Assembly (NCBI GenBank): GCA_016199375.1
Contig: JACQGV010000130.1
Location: forward strand, 1-11,587
Direction: 5' to 3'
Source of the DNA: Chloroflexota bacterium
Lineage (GTDB): Bacteria > Chloroflexota > Dehalococcoidia > SHYM01
DNA length: 11,587 bases
Part shown: positions 5,913 through 11,587 of the stretch, one piece after another
Position numbering within the stretch: position 1 is the stretch's first letter
Layout of the letters: each line of letters opens with the position of its first letter
Position numbers and translations under genes: made by a program
Notes under the pieces: generated by a model
What the model was told of the DNA's origin: nothing
What the model saw: only the letters and a program-made list of their open reading frames with translations
The model's database searches: none

Positions 5913-7175
5913 CTAGCGGTCGTAGCGGCCGAAGATCAGGGTCGCGTTGTGGCCGCCGAAGCCCAGAGAGTTGGAGAGGGCGTAGCTGACCCGCTTGGGG
6001 CGGGCGACGTTGGGCACGTAGTCGAGGTCGCACTCAGGGTCAGGCGTCTGATAGTTGATGGTCGGCGGGACTATGCCATGCTGGATGGCCAGGACACACG
6101 CCACCGCTTCCAGCGCCCCCGCCGCGCCGATGAGGTGGCCGGTCATGGACTTGGTGGCGCTGATGGGGATGCCGTAGGCGGCCTCGCCGAAGACAGCCTT
6201 GATGGCGGCCGTCTCGTACTTGTCGTTCAGGACCGTGGAGGTGCCGTGGGAGTTGATGTGGTCTATCTGGGCCGGTTGCAGGCCGGCCTTTCTCAGCGCC
6301 TGCGCCATGGCCCGGGCGCCGCCCTCGCCGTGGGGCGCCGGCTGGGTGATATGGTAGGCGTCGCCCGCCTGGCCGTAGCTCAGGACCTCAGCCAGGATCG
6401 GGGCACCTCGCTCCAGGGCGAAGGCCAGCTCCTCGAGGACCAGGATGGCGGCGCCCTCGCCCAGGACGAAGCCGTCGCGCTCGGCGTCGAAGGGGCGCGA
6501 GGAGCCCTGGGGGTCGTGGTTGCGGCGGGAGAGGGCGCCCGCCTGCTGGAAGCCCGCCAGGCCGATGGGGGTGACCGGGGCCTCGCTGCCGCCGGTGACC
6601 ATGGCCTTGGCATCGCCCCGGCGGATCGTCTCCAGGGCCGTGCCGATGGCGTCGGCCCCGCTGGCGCAGGCGGATGTTATGCAGTAGTTCAGGCCCTTGG
6701 CGCCCAGGACGATGGAGACCTGGCCCGAGGCCATGTCGGCGATCATCATGGGTACCAGGAAGGGGCTCACCCGCCGGGGGCCCTTGGTGCGCAGGATATC
6801 CAGGTTTTCGGAAAGGGTTGCCAGGCCCCCGATGCCGCTCCCGATGAGGACCCCAACCTCGGGCGCGATGGCCCCGTCAATGGCCAGCCGGGCCTGGTGC
6901 ACGGCCTGGAGGGACGCCCCCACGGCGAACTGGATGAAGCGGTCCAGCCGCCGGGCCTCTTTCCTGTCCATGTAGTCGCTGGGCTCGAACCCCTTGACCT
7001 CGGCGGCGAAGGTGGTCTCGAAGCCGGCGGTGTCGAAGCTGGTGATGGGGCCGATGCCCGAGCGTCCGTGGACCAGGGAGTCCCACAGGGTTGGTACATC
7101 GTTGCCCACGGGGGAGATCGCCCCCATGCCGGTCACGACGATCCGGCGGGGGCCGGAGCCTTCAGAGGCAGTCAC
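5913..7175 (-). CDS. fabF: Beta-ketoacyl-ACP synthase II FabF
   Basis: A 420-residue thiolase-fold condensing enzyme that elongates acyl-ACP with malonyl-ACP in type II fatty acid synthesis. The Cys-His-His triad is intact: Cys170 ([12 protein letters not shown]), His310 ([11 protein letters not shown]) and His347 ([16 protein letters not shown]), with Lys342 before it. Each is offset by 7 from E. coli FabF C163, H303, H340 and K335. The N-terminus [16 protein letters not shown] and the C-terminal [12 protein letters not shown] are typical. The frame is open to a TTG at 7202, but the GTG at 7175 is preferred because GGGAGG lies 8 bases upstream and the protein then has normal length. No acpP, fabD or fabG lies beside it, so it is not in a classical fab cluster. 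It heads the recJ-containing transcript. Confidence 0.95.
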   Translation of the reverse strand: MTASEGSGPRRIVVTGMGAISPVGNDVPTLWDSLVHGRSGIGPITSFDTAGFETTFAAEVKGFEPSDYMDRKEARRLDRFIQFAVGASLQAVHQARLAIDGAIAPEVGVLIGSGIGGLATLSENLDILRTKGPRRVSPFLVPMMIADMASGQVSIVLGAKGLNYCITSACASGADAIGTALETIRRGDAKAMVTGGSEAPVTPIGLAGFQQAGALSRRNHDPQGSSRPFDAERDGFVLGEGAAILVLEELAFALERGAPILAEVLSYGQAGDAYHITQPAPHGEGGARAMAQALRKAGLQPAQIDHINSHGTSTVLNDKYETAAIKAVFGEAAYGIPISATKSMTGHLIGAAGALEAVACVLAIQHGIVPPTINYQTPDPECDLDYVPNVARPKRVSYALSNSLGFGGHNATLIFGRYDR

Positions 7176-7183
7176 GCGCGGTC

Positions 7184-7189
7184 CCTCCC
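7184..7189 (-). promoter_or_regulatory. Ribosome binding site deciding the fabF start
   Basis: GGGAGG on the minus strand, 8 bases before the GTG at 7175. It argues against the upstream TTG at 7202, which would place this site inside the coding region. Confidence 0.7.
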
Positions 7190-7229
7190 GATGTAGGGCC
7201 AACGGCCAGGGGTGTTAGACGTGCCTTTC

Positions 7230-7259
7230 AAGCTAGGGCAGCAGATGGCTTTTTGGCAA
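7230..7259 (-). promoter_or_regulatory. Possible weak promoter for fabF
   Basis: On the minus strand TTGCCA (plus 7254-7259) and TAGCTT (plus 7230-7235) are separated by 18 bases. Both hexamers are only partial matches. The site lies in the 169-base gap between the radical SAM stop and the fabF GTG, where a promoter is expected. Confidence 0.25.
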
Positions 7260-7309
7260 GGCATCGGTTGGCGAGGCACCAGTCCCAACGAGCCTGGCGC
7301 GCGCACCCG

Positions 7310-7335
7310 CTGCTGGCAAGGGCGGCACCGCCAGG
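7310..7335. terminator. GC-rich inverted repeat after the radical SAM gene
   Basis: Within this stretch CTGGC...GCCAG arms enclose GGCG/CGCC, giving nested GC stems 10-30 bases past the radical SAM stop at 7345 on the minus strand. No T tract follows, so this is at best a non-canonical terminator. Confidence 0.25.
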
Positions 7336-7344
7336 GCGCGGCGT

Positions 7345-8850
7345 CTAGGCCTGGCTGGAGATAGGGTGATTGCCCAGGACCCTATCAATGACCCTGCCGT
7401 GGCCGGCCTTGGGCTCCTGGCGCACGTGAGAGCGCACGTGGTGGCCGATCTCGCAGAACTTCTCCTGGAGCCCGGTCTGCAAGCCCTTCAGGTAGTTCTC
7501 CTGGTCGGTGACGCTCTTCATCAGGCCCCGGATGCGCTCGAGGCTGGACCTGGGGATGCGGCCGTCGCGGATGCGCCGCCGCACCTCCAGGAAGCCCATC
7601 TGGGTCTCGCGGTAGAGCCGGGCCATGTTGGCGTAGAAGCGCTCGACGGGCAGCTTGGTGGGCAGCACCGAGTGGAGGAAGTCGAACAGCTCGGGGTTGA
7701 AATGGGTGATCTCGTGGAGCTTTTCTTTGAACAACCCCGTGCCGGGCAGGGGCGTCAGGATGGTGAATTGCGGGAAGGCCATGCCCTTGGCCTTTACGTA
7801 GCTGATGAGCTCGTTGAAGTCGTCGTCGTCGTACTGGGGGTCTACGATGAAGGCGCCCCACATGTCTATATTGAGATCATGGAGGATGCCCATGGCCTGC
7901 TCGTTGTTGGCCACGGTGTTCCACTTCTCCACGTTGTCCAGCTCGGCCTGGCGGAACTTCTCGAAGCCCACCAGGCAGGAGTGCATCCCCACCGCGGCCC
8001 ACTTCTTCATAAGGTCGGGGCGCTTGACGATGTTGTCGGAGCGCAGCTGTGCCCAGTAGCGTTTCTTGATGCCGCGCTGTTGCAGCAGTTCGGCGATGCG
8101 CTCAGCGTAGGAGGGGGTCTCCATGAAAATGTCGTCCAGGAAGCAGACGGTATCGGTCTCCATCTGCTCCAGCTCCTCCACCACCCGCTCGGGGCGGTGG
8201 ACCCGATAGCGCCCCTCGTGGAACACCCAGACGGAGCAGAAGTTGCAGCGGAAGGGGCAGCCCCGCGCCGTCTCCATGACGTAGACGTTGTCCCAGAAGT
8301 GGAAGTGGTAATGCTTGCGATAGTGGTCCACCAGATGGCGGGCAGGTCGGGGAAGAGTGTCCAGGCTCTTGACGGGAGGCCGGTGCGGGGTGGCCACCTG
8401 CTGGCCGTCCTGGCGGAAGAGGATGCCCAGCACCTGGGACGGATCGCCCCGCGCGGCCAGACACTCCACCAGCTCCTTGAACGTCAGCTCCCCTTCCCCG
8501 TCCACGATGAAGTCCACGTAGGGCAGGTCGAAATCCTGGGGGACCAGGCTGGCGTGATAGCCTCCTACGACGGTTGTCACGCGCGGGTCCCACGCCTTGG
8601 CCGCCATGCAGATACGCATCATGTTGGGCACATCGGTGGTGTAGCCGGTGGTGCCCACCAGGTCGGGTCGGAACCCGTCCAGCACGTCCTCCAGGGGCGT
8701 GGGGTCAACCCGCTTGTCTACGAGCAGAACCTCGTGGCGGTCAAGGACTCCGGCGGCGATACTTTCAAGGGCCAAAGGCTCCGGCTGCACGAGGGTTGTG
8801 AAGCCCACCATCAGCTCGCTCTGCTTCGGGTGCACCAGCAGAATCTTCAT
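7345..8850 (-). CDS. B12-binding radical SAM protein, HpnR-like
   Basis: A 501-residue class B-type radical SAM enzyme. An N-terminal cobalamin-binding domain (about 1-150) has LLVDKRVDPTP, DLVGTTGYTTD and VVGGYHASLVP (94-104). It lacks the DxHxxG signature, as most class B enzymes do. The radical SAM domain has the 4Fe-4S motif Cys198-x3-Cys202-x2-Cys205 (ARGCPFRCNFCSVW). Later motifs are CFLDDIFM (236-243), GFEKF (295-299), TPLPGT (366-371) and LPTKLPVERFY (396-406). The last, with the order of the other motifs, closely resembles the hopanoid C-3 methylase HpnR as I remember it, so methylation of an unactivated carbon in a lipid is the leading guess. The substrate is unproven and no hopanoid gene is visible nearby. 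ATG at 8850 gives the canonical MKILLVHP start. AAGGAG lies 16 bases upstream, rather far, with CCAGG closer. The frame remains open to 9183, but that extension is not protein-like. Confidence 0.82.
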   Translation of the reverse strand: MKILLVHPKQSELMVGFTTLVQPEPLALESIAAGVLDRHEVLLVDKRVDPTPLEDVLDGFRPDLVGTTGYTTDVPNMMRICMAAKAWDPRVTTVVGGYHASLVPQDFDLPYVDFIVDGEGELTFKELVECLAARGDPSQVLGILFRQDGQQVATPHRPPVKSLDTLPRPARHLVDHYRKHYHFHFWDNVYVMETARGCPFRCNFCSVWVFHEGRYRVHRPERVVEELEQMETDTVCFLDDIFMETPSYAERIAELLQQRGIKKRYWAQLRSDNIVKRPDLMKKWAAVGMHSCLVGFEKFRQAELDNVEKWNTVANNEQAMGILHDLNIDMWGAFIVDPQYDDDDFNELISYVKAKGMAFPQFTILTPLPGTGLFKEKLHEITHFNPELFDFLHSVLPTKLPVERFYANMARLYRETQMGFLEVRRRIRDGRIPRSSLERIRGLMKSVTDQENYLKGLQTGLQEKFCEIGHHVRSHVRQEPKAGHGRVIDRVLGNHPISSQA

Positions 8851-8876
8851 GTTTGCTTGCCTGGTTCTCCTTAGGC

Positions 8877-8891
8877 CGCCCGCGACGGGCG
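8877..8891 (-). promoter_or_regulatory. GC hairpin just before the radical SAM ribosome binding site
   Basis: CGCCCG and CGGGCG (8877-8882/8886-8891) form a perfect 6-bp stem with a 3-base loop. In the radical SAM transcript this hairpin sits immediately upstream of AAGGAG and could affect ribosome access. Confidence 0.35.
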
Positions 8892-8896
8892 CGATT

Positions 8897-8914
8897 GTTG
8901 ACTCCCGCGTCAAC
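8897..8914. promoter_or_regulatory. Palindromic operator-like site
   Basis: GTTGAC (8897-8902) and GTCAAC (8909-8914) form a perfect inverted repeat with a 6-base centre. It falls on the predicted transcription start of the radical SAM gene, 9 bases from its -10. This is where a dimeric repressor would block initiation. The regulator is unknown. The half-site spacing does not fit FNR/CRP (TTGAT-N4-ATCAA). Confidence 0.45.
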
Positions 8915-8922
8915 TTTCGTCC

Positions 8923-8931
8923 AGTATACCA
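8923..8931 (-). promoter_or_regulatory. Extended -10 promoter for the radical SAM gene
   Basis: The minus strand reads TGGTATACT, a TGn extension plus TATACT. No clear -35 is seen. The predicted start near 8916 gives a leader of about 65 bases that carries the palindrome and the GC hairpin. The GTATAC core is self-complementary, so weak initiation in the plus direction is also possible. Confidence 0.5.
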
Positions 8932-8958
8932 TATTCCGCCGGAAATACAGCAGTCCGG

Positions 8959-9000
8959 GCGCCCTCGCTGGGCGCGGCCCGTCAGCGCTTGGGCCGCGCC
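8959..9000. repeat. Perfect 10-bp GC inverted repeat with a competing stem
   Basis: GGCGCGGCCC (8971-8980) and GGGCCGCGCC (8991-9000) are exact reverse complements around a 10-base loop. GCGCCC (8959-8964) can instead pair with GGGCGC (8970-8975), which uses part of the same arm. The element lies between the divergent radical SAM and AAA genes. With no T tract on either side it is more likely a structural or protein-binding element, or a strong leader hairpin, than an intrinsic terminator. Confidence 0.5.
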
Positions 9001-9047
9001 GCGGGCGGCGTGGATAAGGTTGGCGGGGTCAGAGGGGGCCTCTGTCG

Positions 9048-9077
9048 TTGACGCCCCCCTGGGCCCCATGCTACGCT
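9048..9077 (+). promoter_or_regulatory. Possible promoter placing the AAA ATPase start near +1
   Basis: TTGACG (9048-9053; 5 of 6 to TTGACA) is followed after 18 bases by TACGCT (9072-9077), a poor -10. The predicted transcription start falls at about 9083-9086, on the ATG itself. This would suit a leaderless mRNA and would explain the missing Shine-Dalgarno. The -10 is weak. Confidence 0.25.
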
Positions 9078-9085
9078 GCCATGCT

Positions 9086-10846
9086 ATGAGCATTGTCGCC
9101 GCAGGGATGCCCGCCTGGGCCCAGGAGTTTCTCGGCAAGCTCCGCTCTGGAGTCGCCCGGCAGTTCCTGCTCCATTTCAACATCAGCGACTACTTCCCGC
9201 TGGAAGGTCGGTACGTCACGCTGCGGGAGTACCTGGGACACCTCCTGCGGGACCAGGACGTGGTGGCCTTCTATAACCGCAGCGGGGGCGTGAGCTTCAT
9301 GGGGGCGGGCGCCGAGCGGCGCTTTCGGGCGCTGGCCGGCCTGGACGAGGACGAGGTGCCCGCCGGCCAGGCCCAGGAGCTCAAGCGGCTGAATATCGCC
9401 GTGCCCGCGCCGTCCTTGCCGCGGGACCCCAGCCGCGCCCTGGCCCTCTTCGAGCGGGCGCTGCAGGCCGCGGATGGCGGCCGGCCTCAGACCTCGCTGG
9501 CCCTGGTCATCGAGTACTCCGAGAGCCTGCTGCCGGCGGGCGACCTGGTGACGATGAGCGACGAGGACCGGACTCATCTGGTGACCCTGCAACGCTGGGC
9601 CCTGGAGCCCGGCGTCGTCCACGCTGGAAGCGTGGTAGTCCTGACGGCGTCGAACCTGGTGGATGTCCACGCCTCCCTGCGCGCCCCAGGGTCGCGGCTG
9701 GAGGCGGTGCGCATCCCCCTGCCCGACCGGGAGGAGCGCCACGCCTTCGTCCAGCACCTCCTGGCGTCCGACTCCTTCCAGTTGGAGATGACGTCCAAGG
9801 AGCTGGCCAACGTTACCGCGGGCCTTTCGCTGCAACGGATCGAGGGCCTGCTGCTGCAGGCGCGGGGCCAGGGCCAGCCCCTCACCTTCGCCCACATCAA
9901 GCGCCGCAAGAAAGAGGTGCTTGACGCCGAGTTCGGCGGCCTGGTGGAGATACTGGAGCCGCGCTTCGGGCTGGAGGCCCTGGGCGGCCTGGAGGGGGCC
10001 AAGGACTATTTCCGGGGCGTGGTGCGGGCCATCCACGAGGAGGATACCAAGCTGGTGCCCATGGGCGTCATCCTCATGGGGCCACCCGGCACCGGCAAGA
10101 CCGCCCTGGTGGAGGCGCTGGCCTTCGAGTGCGGCTTCGGCTTCGCCAAGATTCTCAACCCCCGCGAGCGCTGGGTGGGCCAGAGCGAGCGCAACTTCTG
10201 GCGCGCGCTGATGGCGCTCCAGTCCCTGGCGCCCGTGGTAGTCTTGGAGGACGAGGCGGACCAGAGCGAGCAGTCTCGGGACGAGTACACCGGCGATTCC
10301 GGCGTCTCCAACCGGATGCGCCAGATGCGGTTCACCTTCACCAGCGACCCCGCCATCCGCGGCAAGGTGCTCTGGGTACGCATCACCAACCGCCCCGATA
10401 AGCTGGACATAGCGGACAAACGCTCCGGCCGCTCCAGCGAGCGGATCCCCCTGCTGATGCCCGACGAGGAGGAGCAGGCGCTGATCTTTGCCGTCATGCC
10501 CGCCAAGCACGACTTCCAGACCGAGGTGAGGGACTTTAGCCCCGTCGTCCAGGCCTGCCGCGAGCGCCACGGCAACGTCCTCTCGGGCGCCGACATCGAG
10601 GAGGTGAGCCTGCGGGCCTATCAGCGGGCGCGGCGGGAAGGGCGTACCGTAGTGAGGGAAGGCGATTACCGGTGGGCGGTGGAGGACTTCATCTCCCTGC
10701 TGGACCCTGATGCCGTCCTCTTCCAGGAGCTGCTGGCCGTCACCCAGTGCTCCTCGCGGCGCTTCCTGCCCAAACGCTACCTTGAGATGGCTGACAAGGG
10801 CGAGCTGGCCCGCATGGCTAAGGACCTTGCGAAGCGACAGCTTTGA
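9086..10846 (+). CDS. Two-module AAA ATPase with degenerate first module
   Basis: A 586-residue cytosolic AAA ATPase of unknown specific role. The C-terminal module (about 285-540) is classical AAA: the lead-in GLEALGGLEGAK (295-306), Walker A GPPGTGKT (332-339), Walker B VVVLEDEAD (384-392), sensor 1 ITNRPDKLD (433-441) and Arg446-x-x-Arg449 (KRSGRSSERI), where AAA proteins have R-P-G-R with the arginine finger. The N-terminal part (about 20-262) looks like a second AAA module that has lost its P-loop. It keeps a Walker B-like strand (LALVIEYSE, 138-146), a sensor 1-like segment (VVVLTASNLVDVHASLR, 183-199), the IPLPDREERHAFVQHLL stretch (210-226) and a lid-like GLSLQRIEGLL. The ATG at 9086 has no ribosome binding site; ATG 9068 and 9107 are alternatives. 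The UBC-like gene follows 37 bases later. A ring-forming remodeller is likely. Confidence 0.85.
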   Translation: MSIVAAGMPAWAQEFLGKLRSGVARQFLLHFNISDYFPLEGRYVTLREYLGHLLRDQDVVAFYNRSGGVSFMGAGAERRFRALAGLDEDEVPAGQAQELKRLNIAVPAPSLPRDPSRALALFERALQAADGGRPQTSLALVIEYSESLLPAGDLVTMSDEDRTHLVTLQRWALEPGVVHAGSVVVLTASNLVDVHASLRAPGSRLEAVRIPLPDREERHAFVQHLLASDSFQLEMTSKELANVTAGLSLQRIEGLLLQARGQGQPLTFAHIKRRKKEVLDAEFGGLVEILEPRFGLEALGGLEGAKDYFRGVVRAIHEEDTKLVPMGVILMGPPGTGKTALVEALAFECGFGFAKILNPRERWVGQSERNFWRALMALQSLAPVVVLEDEADQSEQSRDEYTGDSGVSNRMRQMRFTFTSDPAIRGKVLWVRITNRPDKLDIADKRSGRSSERIPLLMPDEEEQALIFAVMPAKHDFQTEVRDFSPVVQACRERHGNVLSGADIEEVSLRAYQRARREGRTVVREGDYRWAVEDFISLLDPDAVLFQELLAVTQCSSRRFLPKRYLEMADKGELARMAKDLAKRQL

Positions 10847-10883
10847 ACTCATCCCAGCCTTAGAACAGTCTTCAGGTGATCTG

Positions 10884-11570
10884 ATGGCGACGCTTGCTTC
10901 CGACAATAACAAGGGTGCCTACATCCAGGCGGCTTCAGAATCGCTCCGCAGGGAGTTCGAGCGCGTCCAGGAGGAGGTCTACGCCTCCCAGCGGCGTAGC
11001 GCCGAGCTCGCCAAGGGGATCACGGAGGAGGCCAGGCGGGTCCGCGCGGGCCGCAAGCGCCTGGAGGCCATCCAGCGTTGGCTGGAGGAGGCAGAGCAGC
11101 AGCACGCCGACGAGTTCGATGCTCTCCTGCGCCATCCCACGGTGGACAAGGTGGAGTGCGACCCCAAGGCCGTCACTGTCTACACCAAGCCCATCCGGAT
11201 CGAGTGGGATGACCTGCCCTACAAGATCGGCGATTTCAAGATCCGCCTGGGCTGGAACGGCGAGGTGGACCTGGAGAACTTCCACAACTACGGCGAGAGC
11301 GTGGTCTACGACCATCCTCACATCACCCGCGGGCAGCCCTGCCTGGGCAACGTCCAGGAAGGAGTGGCTAAGCTGGTGGGGGAGTTCCAGTTCGCCGCCG
11401 CGGTGGACGTGATCGTCAACTTCCTCCAGACCTACGACCCCAAGGAGGCCTGGAAGAAGATCGAGAACTGGCCCATAGACCTGGAGTACCTGGAGGCGGG
11501 CGCCAAGGAGGAGCTGGCCGCCGAGCAGCAGCGCGCCGAGAACACCTACCGCGATCAGCGGGCGCGCTGA
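10884..11570 (+). CDS. Coiled-coil protein with UBC/E2-like domain
   Basis: A 228-residue protein. Residues about 12-82 form a charged helix, probably a coiled coil. Residues about 85-195 look like a ubiquitin-conjugating (UBC/RWD-type) fold. Alternating strands are followed by His144-Pro-His146, six residues, then Cys153-Leu-Gly-Asn, and then helices with FLQTYDP (180-186) and W196. In E2 enzymes HPN is followed by seven residues and the catalytic Cys-Leu, then by a helix ending near (L)xxPNPDDP, so both the spacing and the order agree. Residues 200-228 are a charged helical tail. It is not a standard E2: the Asn of HPN is His and the downstream WxPA is absent. The start ATG has AGGTG 5 bases upstream. 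It lies 37 bases after the AAA ATPase gene on the same strand, probably in one operon. Gene presence is firm; the E2-like assignment is an inference from motifs. Confidence 0.82.
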   Translation: MATLASDNNKGAYIQAASESLRREFERVQEEVYASQRRSAELAKGITEEARRVRAGRKRLEAIQRWLEEAEQQHADEFDALLRHPTVDKVECDPKAVTVYTKPIRIEWDDLPYKIGDFKIRLGWNGEVDLENFHNYGESVVYDHPHITRGQPCLGNVQEGVAKLVGEFQFAAAVDVIVNFLQTYDPKEAWKKIENWPIDLEYLEAGAKEELAAEQQRAENTYRDQRAR

Positions 11571-11587
11571 GTGCCGGCGCCATGACG
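11571..11587 (+). other. Possible start of a following gene at the window edge
   Basis: After the TGA at 11568-11570 the plus strand offers a GTG at 11571 and an ATG at 11582, either of which could open the next gene of the AAA/UBC-like operon. Neither has a Shine-Dalgarno, and only two to five codons are visible, so nothing can be said about the product. Confidence 0.2.

Noticed and set aside
5949..7196. Long open frame on the plus strand opposite fabF
   Set aside because: Antisense shadow of fabF; composition is Gly/Ala/Asp-rich with no recognisable domain and no credible start.
7366..8874. Long open frame (about 500 codons) on the plus strand opposite the radical SAM gene
   Set aside because: It is the antisense shadow of a clear B12-radical SAM gene. 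Its translation is low-complexity Val/Leu/Gly/His/Gln and shows no family motif. High GC at third positions removes stops.
8648..9085. N-terminal extension of the AAA ATPase frame into the radical SAM gene
   Set aside because: The extension overlaps the start of a certain gene and translates to a basic Ser/Arg/Pro mix without structure. The protein-like part begins at 9086.
8851..9183. N-terminal extension of the radical SAM frame on the minus strand
   Set aside because: MKILLVHP at 8850 is the canonical start for this family, and the upstream part covers the divergent promoter region.
9071..10912. 613-codon minus-strand frame opposite the AAA ATPase
   Set aside because: The plus strand carries Walker A, Walker B and sensor motifs in order, so the opposite frame is a shadow.

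Overview
The window is a visibly GC-rich stretch of bacterial chromosome with strong G/C bias at third codon positions. That bias opens long spurious frames antisense to most real genes. I see ten complete protein genes, no tRNA or rRNA, no CRISPR array and no insertion sequence. The gene set (a solitary FabF, Lgt with Cys in the signature, a cytidylate-kinase-like protein, a DUF4870-type membrane protein, RecJ, a B12-binding radical SAM enzyme) would fit a Chloroflexota bacterium of the Dehalococcoidia/SAR202 kind. This is an inference from gene style, not a demonstrated assignment.

Layout. (1) 149-2423, minus strand: a XerC/D-type tyrosine recombinase, a cytidylate-kinase-like protein and a small basic protein with a C-terminal membrane anchor. 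(2) 2424-2733: a 310-base divergent intergenic region with an extended -10 promoter for lgt and a strongly structured stretch. A second extended -10 on the minus strand suggests that this stretch is a long 5' leader of the recombinase gene. (3) 2734-3770, plus strand: lgt and a tightly coupled glutaredoxin-like gene. It meets recJ tail to tail with only 3 bases between the stops. (4) 3774-7175, minus strand: fabF, a DUF4870-like membrane protein gene and recJ, packed as an operon. (5) 7345-8850, minus strand: a B12-binding radical SAM enzyme resembling the hopanoid C-3 methylase HpnR. (6) 8851-9085: a divergent promoter region full of inverted repeats. (7) 9086-11570, plus strand: a two-module AAA ATPase followed 37 bases later by a protein with a coiled coil and a ubiquitin-conjugating-enzyme (UBC/E2)-like domain.

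Regions 1 to 4 are mostly housekeeping: chromosome resolution, lipoprotein maturation, DNA repair and fatty acid elongation. The most interesting part is the right end. The first AAA module has lost its P-loop and the second is intact. Its partner carries an HPH-x6-C-L motif that closely copies the HPN...C-L active-site region of E2 enzymes. A double-AAA ATPase beside an E2-like protein recalls unfoldase/ubiquitin-like pairings, but no E1, JAB peptidase or ubiquitin-like protein is visible before the window ends. The system is therefore a hypothesis.
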